From contig NZ_CP122312.1 in NCBI RefSeq assembly GCF_029814175.1, forward strand, positions 1,984,001 to 2,048,000: a DNA stretch of 64,000 bases, written 5' to 3'. Numbering within the stretch: the stretch's first letter is position 1; each line of letters begins with the position of its first letter. The DNA comes from Halospeciosus flavus (GTDB taxonomy: Archaea; Halobacteriota; Halobacteria; Halobacteriales; Halobacteriaceae). Shown one piece after another: positions 25,135 to 34,021 of this stretch. Under the pieces are notes generated by a model. It saw only the letters and a list, made by a program, of their open reading frames with translations. It was not told where the DNA came from and made no database searches. The position numbers and the translations under genes are program-made.

Positions 25135-26706
25135 TTACTCGGCGGAGATGACGTCGTCGATGCGGACGATCATCGTCGCGGCCTCGGTCGCGGACTCGAC
25201 GGCCTCGCGCTTCACCTCGGCGGGGTCGAGGATGCCGTGTTCGACCGGGTCGGCGATCCGGCCGTTCTCGCCCTCGGCGATGATGCCCGCGCGGCCGCCG
25301 TCGTTGGCGGCGCGCAGGTCGACCAGTGCGTCGATGGGGTCCATGCCCGTGTTCTCCGCGAGCGTTCGCGGGAGGGAGTCGACGGCGTCGGCGAACGCCT
25401 CGACGGCGAGCTGCTTGCGCCCGGAGATACCCGAGGCGGCGTCGCGGAGTGCGCTGGAGACGATGATCTCCGTCGCGCCGGCGCCCGGTACGACCTCCTG
25501 GTCGTTGACGGCGGCGACGACGACGTCGATGCCGTCCTGAATGGCGCGTTCGAGCTCCTCGAGGACGTGGTCGGTGCCACCGCGGACGAACAGCGTGACG
25601 ATCTGGGTGGCGGCGCCGCCCTCGACGAAGACGAGTTCCTCGCCCTCGATGGTGTCGAGGTGGACGCGCTCGGCGTTGCCGAGTTCGTCGTCCTCGATGT
25701 TCGTCACGTCGCCGATGCGGGTCGCACCGGTCGAGCGGAGGATGGAGGAGAGGTCGTCGTCACCGACGTTCTCGAAGGCCAGGATACCCTCGGCGGCGAG
25801 GCGGGAGGCGACACCGTCGGCGACGTCGCCCGCGCAGAAGACGACGTCGACACCGGCGTCGGCGAGCGCCTGGGCCTGCTCGGCGAGCGTCGACTCCTCG
25901 GCCTCGACGGCCTGGTTGAACTGGTCGGCACTCGTGATGTTGTACTCGGCGTCGAAGGCGGACTCGCGCTGTGCGAGGTCGACGTCGACGACGGCGACGG
26001 TCGGGTCTTCGACGTCGGTGGGCATGTCCTCACGGACCGGTTCGACGTCGCCGACGAACCCACGGACGAGTTCCGTCGCGGTGGAACTCTGACCGGGTTT
26101 GGCGAGGACGGAGACGTCGGCCGCGGTGACGGCGCCGTCCTGTTCGACCTGCCGGACGGCGTCGACGATCTCCTTCGCGAGGCGCCCGGCGGTGACGCCG
26201 CCGGTCCCCTTACCGGTCATGCTGGACTCGGCGACAGAGACGAGCGTCTCGTCGTCGATTTCGCCCTCGAGGACCGCGTCGGCGATAGCGTCGAGTGCGA
26301 TCTGCTCGGCGTCGTTGTACCCCTCGGCGATGGTGGTCGGGTGGATGTCCTGTTCGAGGAGTCCCTCGGCCTCGGCGAGGAGTTTGCCCGCGAGGACGGA
26401 CGCGGTGGTCGTCCCGTCACCGACGTCGGCCTCCTGGGCCTGTGCGACCTCGACGAGCATCTGGGCCGCGGGGTGCTCGATGTCCATCTCCTCGAGGATG
26501 GTCGCGCCGTCGTTCGTGATGGTGACGTCGCCACCGGAGGAGACGAGCATCTTGTCCATCCCCTTCGGGCCGAGCGTCGTGCGGACCGACTCCGCGATGG
26601 CCTTCGCGGCGTTGATGTTCGACTGCTGTGCGTCCTCTCCGGACGTCCGCTCGGAGTCCTCTCCGAGAATGAGCATCGGACGTCCGCCCATACGTTGTTG
26701 CGCCAT
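25135..26706 (-). CDS. Thermosome (group II chaperonin) subunit
   Basis: 523 residues. Group II chaperonin, an ATP-driven double-ring folding machine. N-terminal [39 protein letters not shown], and the nucleotide site [12 protein letters not shown] (about 96-107); the apical domain includes the helical-protrusion region near 240-270; [17 protein letters not shown] near 395 is the equatorial motif. It ends [10 protein letters not shown] without the Gly/Met-rich tail found on other haloarchaeal thermosome subunits, so it is probably a minor (third-type) subunit. A strong BRE/TATA promoter lies just upstream. Confidence 0.95.
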   Translation of the reverse strand: MAQQRMGGRPMLILGEDSERTSGEDAQQSNINAAKAIAESVRTTLGPKGMDKMLVSSGGDVTITNDGATILEEMDIEHPAAQMLVEVAQAQEADVGDGTTTASVLAGKLLAEAEGLLEQDIHPTTIAEGYNDAEQIALDAIADAVLEGEIDDETLVSVAESSMTGKGTGGVTAGRLAKEIVDAVRQVEQDGAVTAADVSVLAKPGQSSTATELVRGFVGDVEPVREDMPTDVEDPTVAVVDVDLAQRESAFDAEYNITSADQFNQAVEAEESTLAEQAQALADAGVDVVFCAGDVADGVASRLAAEGILAFENVGDDDLSSILRSTGATRIGDVTNIEDDELGNAERVHLDTIEGEELVFVEGGAATQIVTLFVRGGTDHVLEELERAIQDGIDVVVAAVNDQEVVPGAGATEIIVSSALRDAASGISGRKQLAVEAFADAVDSLPRTLAENTGMDPIDALVDLRAANDGGRAGIIAEGENGRIADPVEHGILDPAEVKREAVESATEAATMIVRIDDVISAE

Positions 26707-26730
26707 GTCGGAAGAGGATTGGATTGTAGT

Positions 26731-26746
26731 TCTATAAAAACCTTCG
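26731..26746 (-). promoter_or_regulatory. thermosome promoter (BRE and TATA)
   Basis: Minus strand CGAAGG followed by TTTTTATAGA. TATA centre about 29 bases from the ATG at 26706, so the message is nearly leaderless. CGAA-type BREs next to TTTATA are known for haloarchaeal heat-shock chaperonin promoters. Confidence 0.65.
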
Positions 26747-26869
26747 GTACGTGCGGCTCACTCGCACAGTCGTTGGAGGGGGAGTCGGTGACGGCGAGAC
26801 GGCCCTCGACGTAGACCCCACCCCCGACTAGCAGGAACCTATTTCCACTGGGCAGTGGTATCTGGCAGC

Positions 26870-27079
26870 ATGGTCGACAGCGTCACGAAGCCGACGCCGA
26901 TGCACAACGTCCCGGAGATCAGCGCCGTCGGGTGGATACTCGCCATCAGCATCGCCCTCCTGTTCTTGCCGCTGTGGCCCTTCGTCGCGCTGTTGTGGCT
27001 CGTCGCGAAGGCGACCGGCGCCACGGACGAGAACGAGTTGGCCTACACGCCCGGCGAGTACAGCGAGAGCGAGGAGTAG
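26870..27079 (+). CDS. small haloarchaeal membrane protein (DUF7535-type)
   Basis: 69 residues from MVDSVTKPTPMHNVPEISAVGW. One long or two short membrane helices (WILAISIALLFLPLWPFVALLWLVAKA, about 22-48) and an acidic C-terminal tail. No catalytic motif; function unknown. ATG at 26870 chosen over one five codons upstream by the typical charged N-terminus. Convergent with orc. Confidence 0.6.
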   Translation: MVDSVTKPTPMHNVPEISAVGWILAISIALLFLPLWPFVALLWLVAKATGATDENELAYTPGEYSESEE

Positions 27080-27097
27080 TACGGTTCTCCGTCGCGA

Positions 27098-28369
27098 CTA
27101 CGCCATCCCTTTGAGTCGGCTGTCTCGGAGTACCGACTTCAAGACGACGCTCGTGTCCTGGACGAGACGGTGTTCGAGGTAACTCCCCTGGCCGCGGCCG
27201 CCGCCGGTACGCGTCGACTCGACGACGCCGAGGAACGCCTGCTCCTTGAGGAGTTCGTAGACGCGGTGTTCGCCGAGGACGTTCGCGTCGATCTGCTCGC
27301 AGACCTGCGTGTAGTGGTCGTAGATTCGGCTGGTCGAGAACTCCTCTTCGGGGTTCTCCTCGGTGAGGCGGGCCAGCGAGTAGAGGATGAACTTCACCTG
27401 CGTCGTCGACCCACGGAGGAGTTCCTCGAAGCGGTCGACCTCGGCCCACTCCTGGGCGTCGCGGACGTGGCTCTCGGACACCTGCTCGTCGTCGCGCCGT
27501 TCGGCGAGTTCGCCCGCGTGGCGGAGAATCTCGATGGCCTTGCGTGCGTCGCCGTGTTCCTGGGCGGCGAAGGCGGCGGTGAGCGGGACGACGTCCTCGG
27601 TGAGCGCGCCCTCGCGGAAGGCGTCGCGTCGGTGGTTCATGATGTCCCGCAGTTGGTTGGCGTCGTAGGGCTGGAAGACGAACTCCTCCTCGCGGAGACT
27701 CGACTTGACGCGCTCGTTGAGGCGGTCGCGGTACTCGATCTTGTTCGAGATACCGACGACGCCGAGGTGGCAGTTCACCTTCCCGGACTCGCGTGCGCGC
27801 GAGAGTTGCATCAGGACGTCGTCGTCGTCGAGCCGGTCGACCTCGTCGAGGATGATGACGACCGCTTCGTAGCAGGTGTCGAGGATCTCCCAGAGGTAGT
27901 CGTAGTACTCACCGCTCCCGATGCCCGCGCGGGGGACGGAGAGACCGGTCTCCGCCTCGTCGTTGAGCGTCCGCGTAGTGGTGCGGGCGACCCGCGTCTG
28001 CGTGTTGTGCTGGGCGCAGTCGACGTACACGGTCCCGACGTCGACGTCCTGCGCCTCGGCGGCACGGCGCGCGCGCTCGGTGACGTGTTTCGCGACGAGG
28101 GACTTGCCCGTCCCGGTCTTCCCGTAGATCATCACGTTGTTGGGTGGTTCGGCCTGGACGACGGGGCGGAGTTCGGTCGCGACCGCCTCGATCTCGGCGT
28201 CGCGTCCGACGATGCGCCCGCTCTCGGGGACGTGGCCGACCTTCAGGAGTTCCTTGCGTTCGAAGATATCGTGTGTCGTCCCCTCCTCGTCCAGACTGAA
28301 CAGCGGGTCGGAAGACGGGTCCTCGACCGGGTCGTCGAGGTCGGAGAGCGACGAAGACTCGTCGGGCAT
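27098..28369 (-). CDS. Orc1/Cdc6 family replication initiator
   Basis: 423 residues. AAA+ initiator that binds origin recognition boxes. Walker A GKTGTGKS at 83-90, Walker B with VVIILDEVDRL near 170, sensor-1 GVVGISNKIEYRDRL, arginine/sensor-2 region HGDARKAIEILRHAGELAERR near 290, and a C-terminal winged helix (about 330-423, with FSTSRIYDHYTQVCEQI). The orc start faces the repeat-rich origin directly upstream, the normal cis-linked arrangement of a haloarchaeal initiator with its origin. Confidence 0.96.
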   Translation of the reverse strand: MPDESSSLSDLDDPVEDPSSDPLFSLDEEGTTHDIFERKELLKVGHVPESGRIVGRDAEIEAVATELRPVVQAEPPNNVMIYGKTGTGKSLVAKHVTERARRAAEAQDVDVGTVYVDCAQHNTQTRVARTTTRTLNDEAETGLSVPRAGIGSGEYYDYLWEILDTCYEAVVIILDEVDRLDDDDVLMQLSRARESGKVNCHLGVVGISNKIEYRDRLNERVKSSLREEEFVFQPYDANQLRDIMNHRRDAFREGALTEDVVPLTAAFAAQEHGDARKAIEILRHAGELAERRDDEQVSESHVRDAQEWAEVDRFEELLRGSTTQVKFILYSLARLTEENPEEEFSTSRIYDHYTQVCEQIDANVLGEHRVYELLKEQAFLGVVESTRTGGGRGQGSYLEHRLVQDTSVVLKSVLRDSRLKGMA

Positions 28370-28413
28370 CTACGCTCAAGGGTAGGAGCGGCCGGCGACA
28401 AATATCTGCCCAT

Positions 28414-28794
28414 CCTCGTCCAGAGTGTATCCCGCCTCGACTCGGCCTCGACGACCCGGCTACCGCCGTCTCGTCGGTCACCACACGCGGCCGGGACCAG
28501 AGTGAACTGCACTGGTCCGGACCCACACCCCCGAACCAGAGTGTATCGACGCCCACCCGTCGGTAGGACTCGCTGGGGTTGCGTCGATCGAGCCCACGCA
28601 CCCCTCGTCCAGAGTGAAAGGACGGGTGACGGCGGCGGCACGGCGGTTCCAGTATCGTCGGGGCGGGGGACGGCCCGCAGTCGACACACACCCCTCGTCC
28701 AGAGTGAAAACTCGCGAGCGGGGTTCGACGAGTGGCGTGCGGCGGCGGGCGTGGACACCAGTGGCGACAGACACACCCCTCGTCCAGAGTGAAA
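28414..28794 (+). repeat. six direct ORB-like elements (orc-proximal side)
   Basis: 28414-28430 CCTCGTCCAGAGTGTAT; 28495-28506 GACCAGAGTGAA; 28524-28546 with CCCCCGAACCAGAGTGTAT; 28596-28619, 28685-28709 and 28771-28794, the last three sharing ACCCCTCGTCCAGAGTGAAA. The three best copies are spaced 90 and 85 bases apart; the first three are weaker or altered in the CTCGT part. Confidence 0.85.
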
Positions 28795-28974
28795 GTGCGC
28801 GAGGTGGGACAGTACGACGACGGGGGAGGAGGAGACGAGGACTGGACAGGCATCGAGTCGATCCCACCAAATCGACCGGCCCACCCGAGTCGACCGAGTC
28901 GACCGACCCTCTCCGAGATGGGCGAGACCCGCGTCGCTCGCCATCGCTCGACGGACGTCCCGTTCGTCGAGCTA

Positions 28975-29045
28975 GTCGAAGACGTAAGCTAGTGAACAGT
29001 TACCGCCACTCCAGTATAAAACCACTAGATATCCTACGCGTAACC
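28975..29045. other. putative DNA unwinding element with short dyad
   Basis: The lowest-GC part of the origin region, with GTATAAAACCACTAGATATCC. CTAGTG at 28989-28994 and CACTAG at 29033-29038 form an inverted pair about 38 bases apart. It lies between the six direct elements and the inverted one. Confidence 0.6.
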
Positions 29046-29094
29046 TATCCCGAGCGCCCCCGTCGCTCCGAGACCACCCACCCCCACTCCGGCG

Positions 29095-29120
29095 TTACAC
29101 TCTGGACGAGGGGTGTGTGT
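29095..29120 (-). repeat. inverted ORB-like element (far side)
   Basis: TTACACTCTGGACGAGGGG followed by TGTGTGT; the reverse complement of the consensus, facing the other six across the A/T-rich core. Confidence 0.8.
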
Positions 29121-29185
29121 CGCGACCGATTCGACAACCGAATCGGCGACAAAGCATATACTTCCCCTCCTGAAAGGTAGAACCG

Positions 29186-29353
29186 ATGTCACAGTCCTCC
29201 ACTTCGGTCGACACCTCCCGGTCCGTCTTCGAGACGCTCGTCGGTACCTCTTGTCACTTCTGCGACGACGGGCGACTCGCCCGCGACGAGTACAAAGGCA
29301 ACGACGCGGTCGTCTGTGACGCCTGCGAGACGCCCGCGGTCCAGAGCTGGTAG
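29186..29353 (+). CDS. short zinc-finger protein (HVO_A0556-type)
   Basis: 55 residues from MSQSSTSVDTSRSVFETLVG. Two zinc knuckles, CHFC (about 23-26) and CDAC (about 44-47), separated by DDGRLARDEYKGNDAVV, ending VQSW. The GxLxRxEYKGNDAVVCxxC pattern matches a haloarchaeal short zinc-finger family. Possible nucleic acid or protein binding; function unknown. Preceded by A/T-rich CATATACTTCC that may be its promoter. Lies on the edge of the origin. Confidence 0.75.
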   Translation: MSQSSTSVDTSRSVFETLVGTSCHFCDDGRLARDEYKGNDAVVCDACETPAVQSW

Positions 29354-29407
29354 CACGAATCCCCCGCCGACCGTCGATTCTCTCACCCGCTGAACTCTAC
29401 TTTCCGT

Positions 29408-30334
29408 CTACACGTCGAGGTCGGGCAGTCCGCCTTCGATCTCCTCGCGACGGTCTTCGAGCCACTCGGGGAGCACCAACCGTTCGCCGAGTTCGTCCAG
29501 GTCCTCGTCGACGGTGTACCCCGGTTCCTTCGTCGCGAACTCGAAGAGGACGCCGCCGTGTTCGCGGGCGTAGACCGACTCGAACCACTTGCGGTCGATG
29601 ATCTCCGTCGGCCGGAGTCCCTCCGCCTGGAGGACGTCGCGCCACTCCGCCTGTTCGTCCGCGGTCACCTGGAAAGCGACGTGGTGGACGGTCCCGGCTC
29701 CGGGCTGTCCGCGCGGCGCGTGCGGGTCTTCGAGGAGGTCGACGACGTACCCCAACTCGCCGCTCGACTCGTAGCGCGTCCGGTCGTTCGCCGACGCCGT
29801 CTCGCTGAACCCCATCGTCTCCAGCAGGTTCGCCGTCGGTTCGGCGCTCTCGAGCGTGAGGGTCACGCCGAAGAAGCCACGGATCGTGTGCTCGTCGGGG
29901 ACCGGACTCTCGGGGAGGTTCGGGTCCGGGACGTCTTCGCGAGCGACCAACTCCAGCCCGAGTCCGTCGGGGTCTTCGAAGGGAATCACGGTGTCGCCGA
30001 ATCGCTCGTGGGTCTCCCCACGTTCCACGCCCGCGTCGTCGAGTCGGTCGGTCCAGAAGTCGACCGACCCCGCGGGAATCAGGAACGCGACGTCGGTGGC
30101 CTGCCCCTGTCCGGCCTGCCCGCGGCGGGCGTCCGTGTAGGGGAAGAACGTCATACTCGTCCCGGGACTGCCCTCGTGGTCGGCGTAGAACAGGTGGTAC
30201 ACCGAGACGTCGTCCTGGTTGACGCTCTGTTTGACGAGGCGGAGACCGAGCGTCTCCGTGTAGAACTCGTAGTTTCGCGACGGGTCGCTCCCGATGGCCG
30301 TGACGTGGTGGATTCCAGGAATCGGCGTCGGCAT
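29408..30334 (-). CDS. ring-cleaving dioxygenase, VOC superfamily
   Basis: 308 residues, two tandem VOC/glyoxalase modules. Module 1: GIHHVTAIGSDPSRNYEFYTETLGLRLV to LGLELVARED; module 2: TIRGFFGVTLTLE, GTVHHVAFQVTADEQAEW and GGVLFEFATKEPG. His and Glu ligands for Fe(II) are visible (HHVTAI, HHVAF, FEFA). Resembles MhqO/MhqA-type hydroquinone dioxygenases; the exact substrate cannot be told. Followed downstream by the zinc-finger gene in opposite orientation. Confidence 0.9.
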   Translation of the reverse strand: MPTPIPGIHHVTAIGSDPSRNYEFYTETLGLRLVKQSVNQDDVSVYHLFYADHEGSPGTSMTFFPYTDARRGQAGQGQATDVAFLIPAGSVDFWTDRLDDAGVERGETHERFGDTVIPFEDPDGLGLELVAREDVPDPNLPESPVPDEHTIRGFFGVTLTLESAEPTANLLETMGFSETASANDRTRYESSGELGYVVDLLEDPHAPRGQPGAGTVHHVAFQVTADEQAEWRDVLQAEGLRPTEIIDRKWFESVYAREHGGVLFEFATKEPGYTVDEDLDELGERLVLPEWLEDRREEIEGGLPDLDV

Positions 30335-30576
30335 ACACGACGGTTCAGCCGCGACGTGGAAAACTGTGGGGGCAAGTCGGTCACCCGTGGCCGGACAGCG
30401 ACCGACGACACCGACGCTGTCCGATGTCGAGGAACTCCCGACCGAGAACGACCGGTCGGCGCTTCGTCCATATCTACGCCTTGTCGCGAGAACTACTTAA
30501 ACGAACGACCGGGGCGCACCCGCGGAGTGTACGAGTCGGGAGTGAACTTATGCCACGGTACGCCGAAGAGGGACCC

Positions 30577-31065
30577 ATGTACGACAGGGTGCTCGTGGCG
30601 ATCGACGGCGACGAGGGTTCGGAAACGGTACTCGACCACGCGCTCACCATCGCCGAGAACCACGGTGCGGAGATCTACGCGCTCTACGTCGTCGACCGGC
30701 GGGTGTACGCCTCGGCGTTCGACGAGGGACCGTCCTCGCGAAAGGACGAACTCCGCGAAGAGGGAGAAGACGCCGTCGGGACGGTGAAGGCGCGGGCGGC
30801 CGAGCGAGGACTCGACGCGACGACCGCCGTCCGCGACGGCGACCCGACGAAGGTCGTCCCCGCGTACGCCGACGAGGTCGACGCCGACCTCTTGGTCGTC
30901 GGGAGCCACGGGAAGACACCGCGCGAGAAGGTCCAGGGACTCGGCAGCGTCTCGGAGGCCGTCGTGAAGTCCACCGACCGGGCCGTCCTCGTCGTCGGCG
31001 TCGGCAGCGGACGCGGCGCCGACCGCGACGCCGGCGAAGAAGCCGACGAGGAGGCCGACGAGTAG
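30577..31065 (+). CDS. Universal stress protein, UspA family
   Basis: 162 residues from MYDRVLVAIDGDEGSETVLDHALTIAENHGAEIYALYVVDRR. The ATP-binding-type signature is VVGSHGKTPREKVQGLGSVSEAVVKSTDRAVLVVG (G-2x-G-9x-G-S/T). An acidic tail follows. ATG at 30577 starts the Usp fold; an in-frame ATG nine codons upstream is less likely. A TATA-like ACTTAAAC lies about 80 bases upstream. Confidence 0.93.
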   Translation: MYDRVLVAIDGDEGSETVLDHALTIAENHGAEIYALYVVDRRVYASAFDEGPSSRKDELREEGEDAVGTVKARAAERGLDATTAVRDGDPTKVVPAYADEVDADLLVVGSHGKTPREKVQGLGSVSEAVVKSTDRAVLVVGVGSGRGADRDAGEEADEEADE

Positions 31066-31170
31066 GCACGGGCCGGCGGACCCGCAGGCAACCGGCGTGG
31101 GCCCGCTGGCAAGTGTCCGAATCCGAACCGCGACAGAAGACATATCCACCTCTTCTCACAACCTCTGGTC

Positions 31171-32166
31171 GTGTCACGGTACCGCCCCCTGATCGTCGCC
31201 CTCGTCTGCGTCCTCGCCCTCTCGCTCGCCGCCGCGACGGTGACCAACCCCGTCAGCACCGGCGGTGGACCGGGACTCGGCACGGGCGACGGTGGCGTCG
31301 GGAGTGGCGGCGAATTCGGCGTCGACACCGGCAACCGGTCCGACCGTGGGGTGGGCGGCGCGGGTGGGTTCGACCCGATCGACATCTGCCTCCCCATCCT
31401 GACGTCGACCTGGTTCGGACTGGGCGCCGTCCTCGTCCTCGTCGTCACGTGGGTACTCCTCGCCCGACGAGTGGGTGGCTTCGTCGCGACGGCAGTCCTC
31501 CTGCCCGTCGTCCTGGTCGGCCTGCTCGTCCACGCCCTCCTCACGAACTGCGGGTCCTCGCTCGACCTCTCACGGCCGGGCAGTGCTTTCGACCTCCCGA
31601 ACCAGACCGGACTCCCCGGTGGTGGGGGCGGTCTCGGCGAGGGGACGGCGACGGCGGCGACCGTCCCGACAGTCCTCTTGTTCCTCGCGGCCGTCGCCAT
31701 CGTCGGACTCGGCGTCGTCCTCGTCCGTGCGTCGGCCGACGACACGGCCGAGGGTGAGGAACCCGAACCCGACGTCGAACCGGAGTCCGAAGCCGACCTC
31801 GGCGCCGTCGGGTCGGCAGCGGGTGACGCCGCGGACCGTATCGAGGCCAGCGCGGGCGTCGAGAACGAGGTGTTCCGGGCCTGGCGCGAGATGACCGACC
31901 ACCTCGACGTCCGGAATCCACGGAGCACCACACCCGCGGAGTTCGCCGACGCCGCCCGCGAGGCCGGGATGGACGAGGCCCACGTCGCCGAACTCACCGA
32001 TCTCTTCCGCGAGGTGCGATACGGCGACGCCGACCCGAGTCCCGAACGAGAGGAACGCGCCCTCGACGCTCTCCGGGCCATCGAGGCGGCGTACGGCGAT
32101 GCAGGCTCCGAGGCGGCCGACGGGCCGGCCGACGACGAATCCGACGCGAACGGAGGTGTGAGGTAG
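31171..32166 (+). CDS. DUF4129 domain membrane protein
   Basis: 331 residues, GTG start. Signal-like hydrophobic N-terminus (PLIVALVCVLALSLAAATVT), a Gly-rich segment, three membrane helices (about 78-95, 98-120 and 166-186) and a C-terminal DUF4129 domain (ENEVFRAWREMTDHLDVRNPRSTTPAEFADAAREAGMDEAHVAELTDLFREVRYG). DUF4129 proteins are often linked to transglutaminase or MoxR/DUF58 modules. First of four genes overlapping by 1-4 bases, hence an operon. Confidence 0.85.
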   Translation: MSRYRPLIVALVCVLALSLAAATVTNPVSTGGGPGLGTGDGGVGSGGEFGVDTGNRSDRGVGGAGGFDPIDICLPILTSTWFGLGAVLVLVVTWVLLARRVGGFVATAVLLPVVLVGLLVHALLTNCGSSLDLSRPGSAFDLPNQTGLPGGGGGLGEGTATAATVPTVLLFLAAVAIVGLGVVLVRASADDTAEGEEPEPDVEPESEADLGAVGSAAGDAADRIEASAGVENEVFRAWREMTDHLDVRNPRSTTPAEFADAAREAGMDEAHVAELTDLFREVRYGDADPSPEREERALDALRAIEAAYGDAGSEAADGPADDESDANGGVR

Positions 32167-32750
32167 TGGTCCGTCGTGCAGTCGCCGTCGGTGTCGCGGT
32201 CGTCACGGTCGGTATCCTCCTCGCAGTCGCACCGGAGGTGGCCGCGACGCTCGGACTCGACCTCCCGACGCTCTCCATCGTCCTCGTGGGACTCGTCTGT
32301 CTGCTGCTCGCGTACCTCGGCGTCCAGTCGCGGCGACGGACGTCGTTCACCTATACGGACGTCCCCGAAGTCGAGACGCGGCGGTCATTCGACCGTCCGG
32401 GGAGCGACTTCACGTCGGACCTCGACGCCGTCTGTCGGAACCCGCGTGCCGGCCGGTGGCGCGAACGCGTCCACGACCGACTCCACGAGGCGGCGATCGA
32501 CGCGCTCACGGCGGAGGGTAACTCCGAATCGCGGGCCGCCGACCGTCTCGCGAGCGGCGAGTGGACCGACGACCCGGACGCCGCGGCGTTCTTCGCGACG
32601 AACCCGCGGACGCGTACCTGGTGCGAGCGCGCTCGCACTCTCGTCAGCGACGAGCCAATGTTCGTCCGGCGGGCGCGTCGCGTCGTCGCCGTTCTCAACC
32701 GACGGACCGACGAACCGACGGCGGGCCCCGAACCGGGTGAGTCCGAGTGA
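32166..32750 (+). CDS. haloarchaeal membrane protein (DUF7269-type)
   Basis: 194 residues, GTG start overlapping the previous stop by one base. Two N-terminal membrane helices (AVAVGVAVVTVGILLAVAPEVAATLG and TLSIVLVGLVCLLLAYLGV), then a cytoplasmic domain with FDRPGSDFTSDLDAVC, a basic helical region and WCERARTLVSDEPMFVRRARRVVAVLNRR. No enzymatic motif. Seen in haloarchaea only between DUF4129 and DUF58 genes, so part of that module. Confidence 0.75.
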   Translation: MVRRAVAVGVAVVTVGILLAVAPEVAATLGLDLPTLSIVLVGLVCLLLAYLGVQSRRRTSFTYTDVPEVETRRSFDRPGSDFTSDLDAVCRNPRAGRWRERVHDRLHEAAIDALTAEGNSESRAADRLASGEWTDDPDAAAFFATNPRTRTWCERARTLVSDEPMFVRRARRVVAVLNRRTDEPTAGPEPGESE

Positions 32751-34021
32751 AGCGCCACGAGACCGACCGCTGGCGTGGCGTCACCGCCGTCGTCTTCCTC
32801 GCCGCCGCCGTCGGCGTCCTCGTCCGCTCGCCCGCCCCGCTCCTCGTCGGTGTCGTCGCCGTCGCCGTCGCGGGGTACGCCGCGTTCGCGGGCGGCCGGC
32901 CACCCGAACCCACACTCACGGTCGAACGCGAGGTGTCCGAGACCGACCCGGATTCCGGCGAGGACGTCACGGTCACCGTCACGGTCCACAACGAGGGTGA
33001 GTTCCTCCCGGACGTCCGGGTCGTCGACGGTGTCCCCGAACCACTGAACGTCGTCGACGGCTCCCCTCGCCACGCCACCGCGCTACGTTCCGGCCGTCAC
33101 GCGACGTTCTCCTACACGGTCGAGGCAGTTCGCGGCGAACACACCTTCGACGACGCCACAGTCCTCGTCCGGGACGTCGCGGGGACGACCGAAACCGAAG
33201 TCGCCGTCGGTCCCGACGCGGAGACGACCGTCCGCTGCCTCCCAATGCTGGCGTCCCTCGACCGCTTCCCGCTCCGTGGACAGGCGAGCGAGCGGGTCGG
33301 ACGCATCGCCGCCGGTGTGGGGAGCGGCACGGAGTTCCACGCCACCCGCGAGTACCGGCCGGGTGACCCGCTGGCCCGCATCGACTGGAACCGGATGGCG
33401 CGCTCGGGCGACCTCGCTACCGTCGAGTTCCGCGAGGAGCAGTCCGCGCCCGTGGTCGTCCTGGTCGACACCCGAGTGCAGGTGTACGTCGACGACTCCC
33501 GCGGGGTCTCGGCGGTCGACCACGCCGTCCACGCGGCCGGCGGCGTCGTGTCGGCGCTCCTCGACGCGGGCGACCGTGTTGGCGTCGCCGGATTCGGGCC
33601 GCGGTGGACCTACCTCGCACCGTCGCTCGGCCGCGACCACCGACACCGTGTACGCGAGACGCTCGCGACCGGGGCGGCCTTCGCGCCGACGCCTCCCGAG
33701 GAACAGTTCCTCCCGACCGTCCACCGGCGACGCCTCCGAAAGCGCCTGCCGAGCGGCGCGCAACTCGTCTGCTGTACGCCGCTGGTCGACGACTACGTGG
33801 TCACGACCTGCCGGCGGTTCGAAGCGCACGGCTACCCGGTGACCGTCGTCAGCCCGGACGTGACCGGGGGAGACGATCCGGGCGCCACACTCGCCCGCGT
33901 CGAGCGCCGGCAACGCGTCCGCGAACTGCGCGGGTCGGGCGTCCCGGTCGTCGACTGGAACCCGACCGACCCACTGGTGCTCGCCGTCCGGGCGGCCGAA
34001 CGGGGGTGGCGCAACCGATGA
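32747..34021 (+). CDS. DUF58 domain protein
   Basis: 424 residues, GTG start. Two N-terminal membrane helices (about 11-50), a beta-sandwich region (LTVEREVSETDPDSGEDVTVTVTVHN, 57-165), then the DUF58 signature EYRPGDPLARIDWNRMARSGDLATVEF and a vWA-like fold with VVLVDTRVQVYVD (MIDAS-like D-x-R). DUF58 proteins partner with MoxR AAA+ ATPases in protein maturation. Overlaps its neighbours on both sides by four bases. Confidence 0.9.
   Translation: MKRHETDRWRGVTAVVFLAAAVGVLVRSPAPLLVGVVAVAVAGYAAFAGGRPPEPTLTVEREVSETDPDSGEDVTVTVTVHNEGEFLPDVRVVDGVPEPLNVVDGSPRHATALRSGRHATFSYTVEAVRGEHTFDDATVLVRDVAGTTETEVAVGPDAETTVRCLPMLASLDRFPLRGQASERVGRIAAGVGSGTEFHATREYRPGDPLARIDWNRMARSGDLATVEFREEQSAPVVVLVDTRVQVYVDDSRGVSAVDHAVHAAGGVVSALLDAGDRVGVAGFGPRWTYLAPSLGRDHRHRVRETLATGAAFAPTPPEEQFLPTVHRRRLRKRLPSGAQLVCCTPLVDDYVVTTCRRFEAHGYPVTVVSPDVTGGDDPGATLARVERRQRVRELRGSGVPVVDWNPTDPLVLAVRAAERGWRNR

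Larger units (their letters stand above)
28414..29120. other. replication origin with ORB-like repeats beside orc
   Basis: About 700 gene-free bases between orc and a small zinc-finger gene. Seven copies of a 20-odd-base element with core CTCGTCCAGAGTGAAA or CCAGAGTG: six in plus orientation on the orc side (28414, 28495, 28524, 28596, 28685, 28771) and one inverted on the far side (29095-29120, ACACTCTGGACGAGGGG). They flank an A/T-richer core at about 28980-29045. The element holds a TGGA centre and a G-string (GAGGGG) as in archaeal ORBs. Orc-linked, bipolar repeats around an unwinding element are the known layout of haloarchaeal origins. Confidence 0.85.

Noticed and set aside
28478-28944. 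Minus-strand frames across the origin with repeated HSGRG or TLDEG peptides
   Set aside because: They are translations of the ORB-like DNA repeats, not genes.
30424-30576. N-terminal extension of the Usp protein
   Set aside because: Not part of the Usp fold; the TATA-like element lies within it, so it is untranslated.
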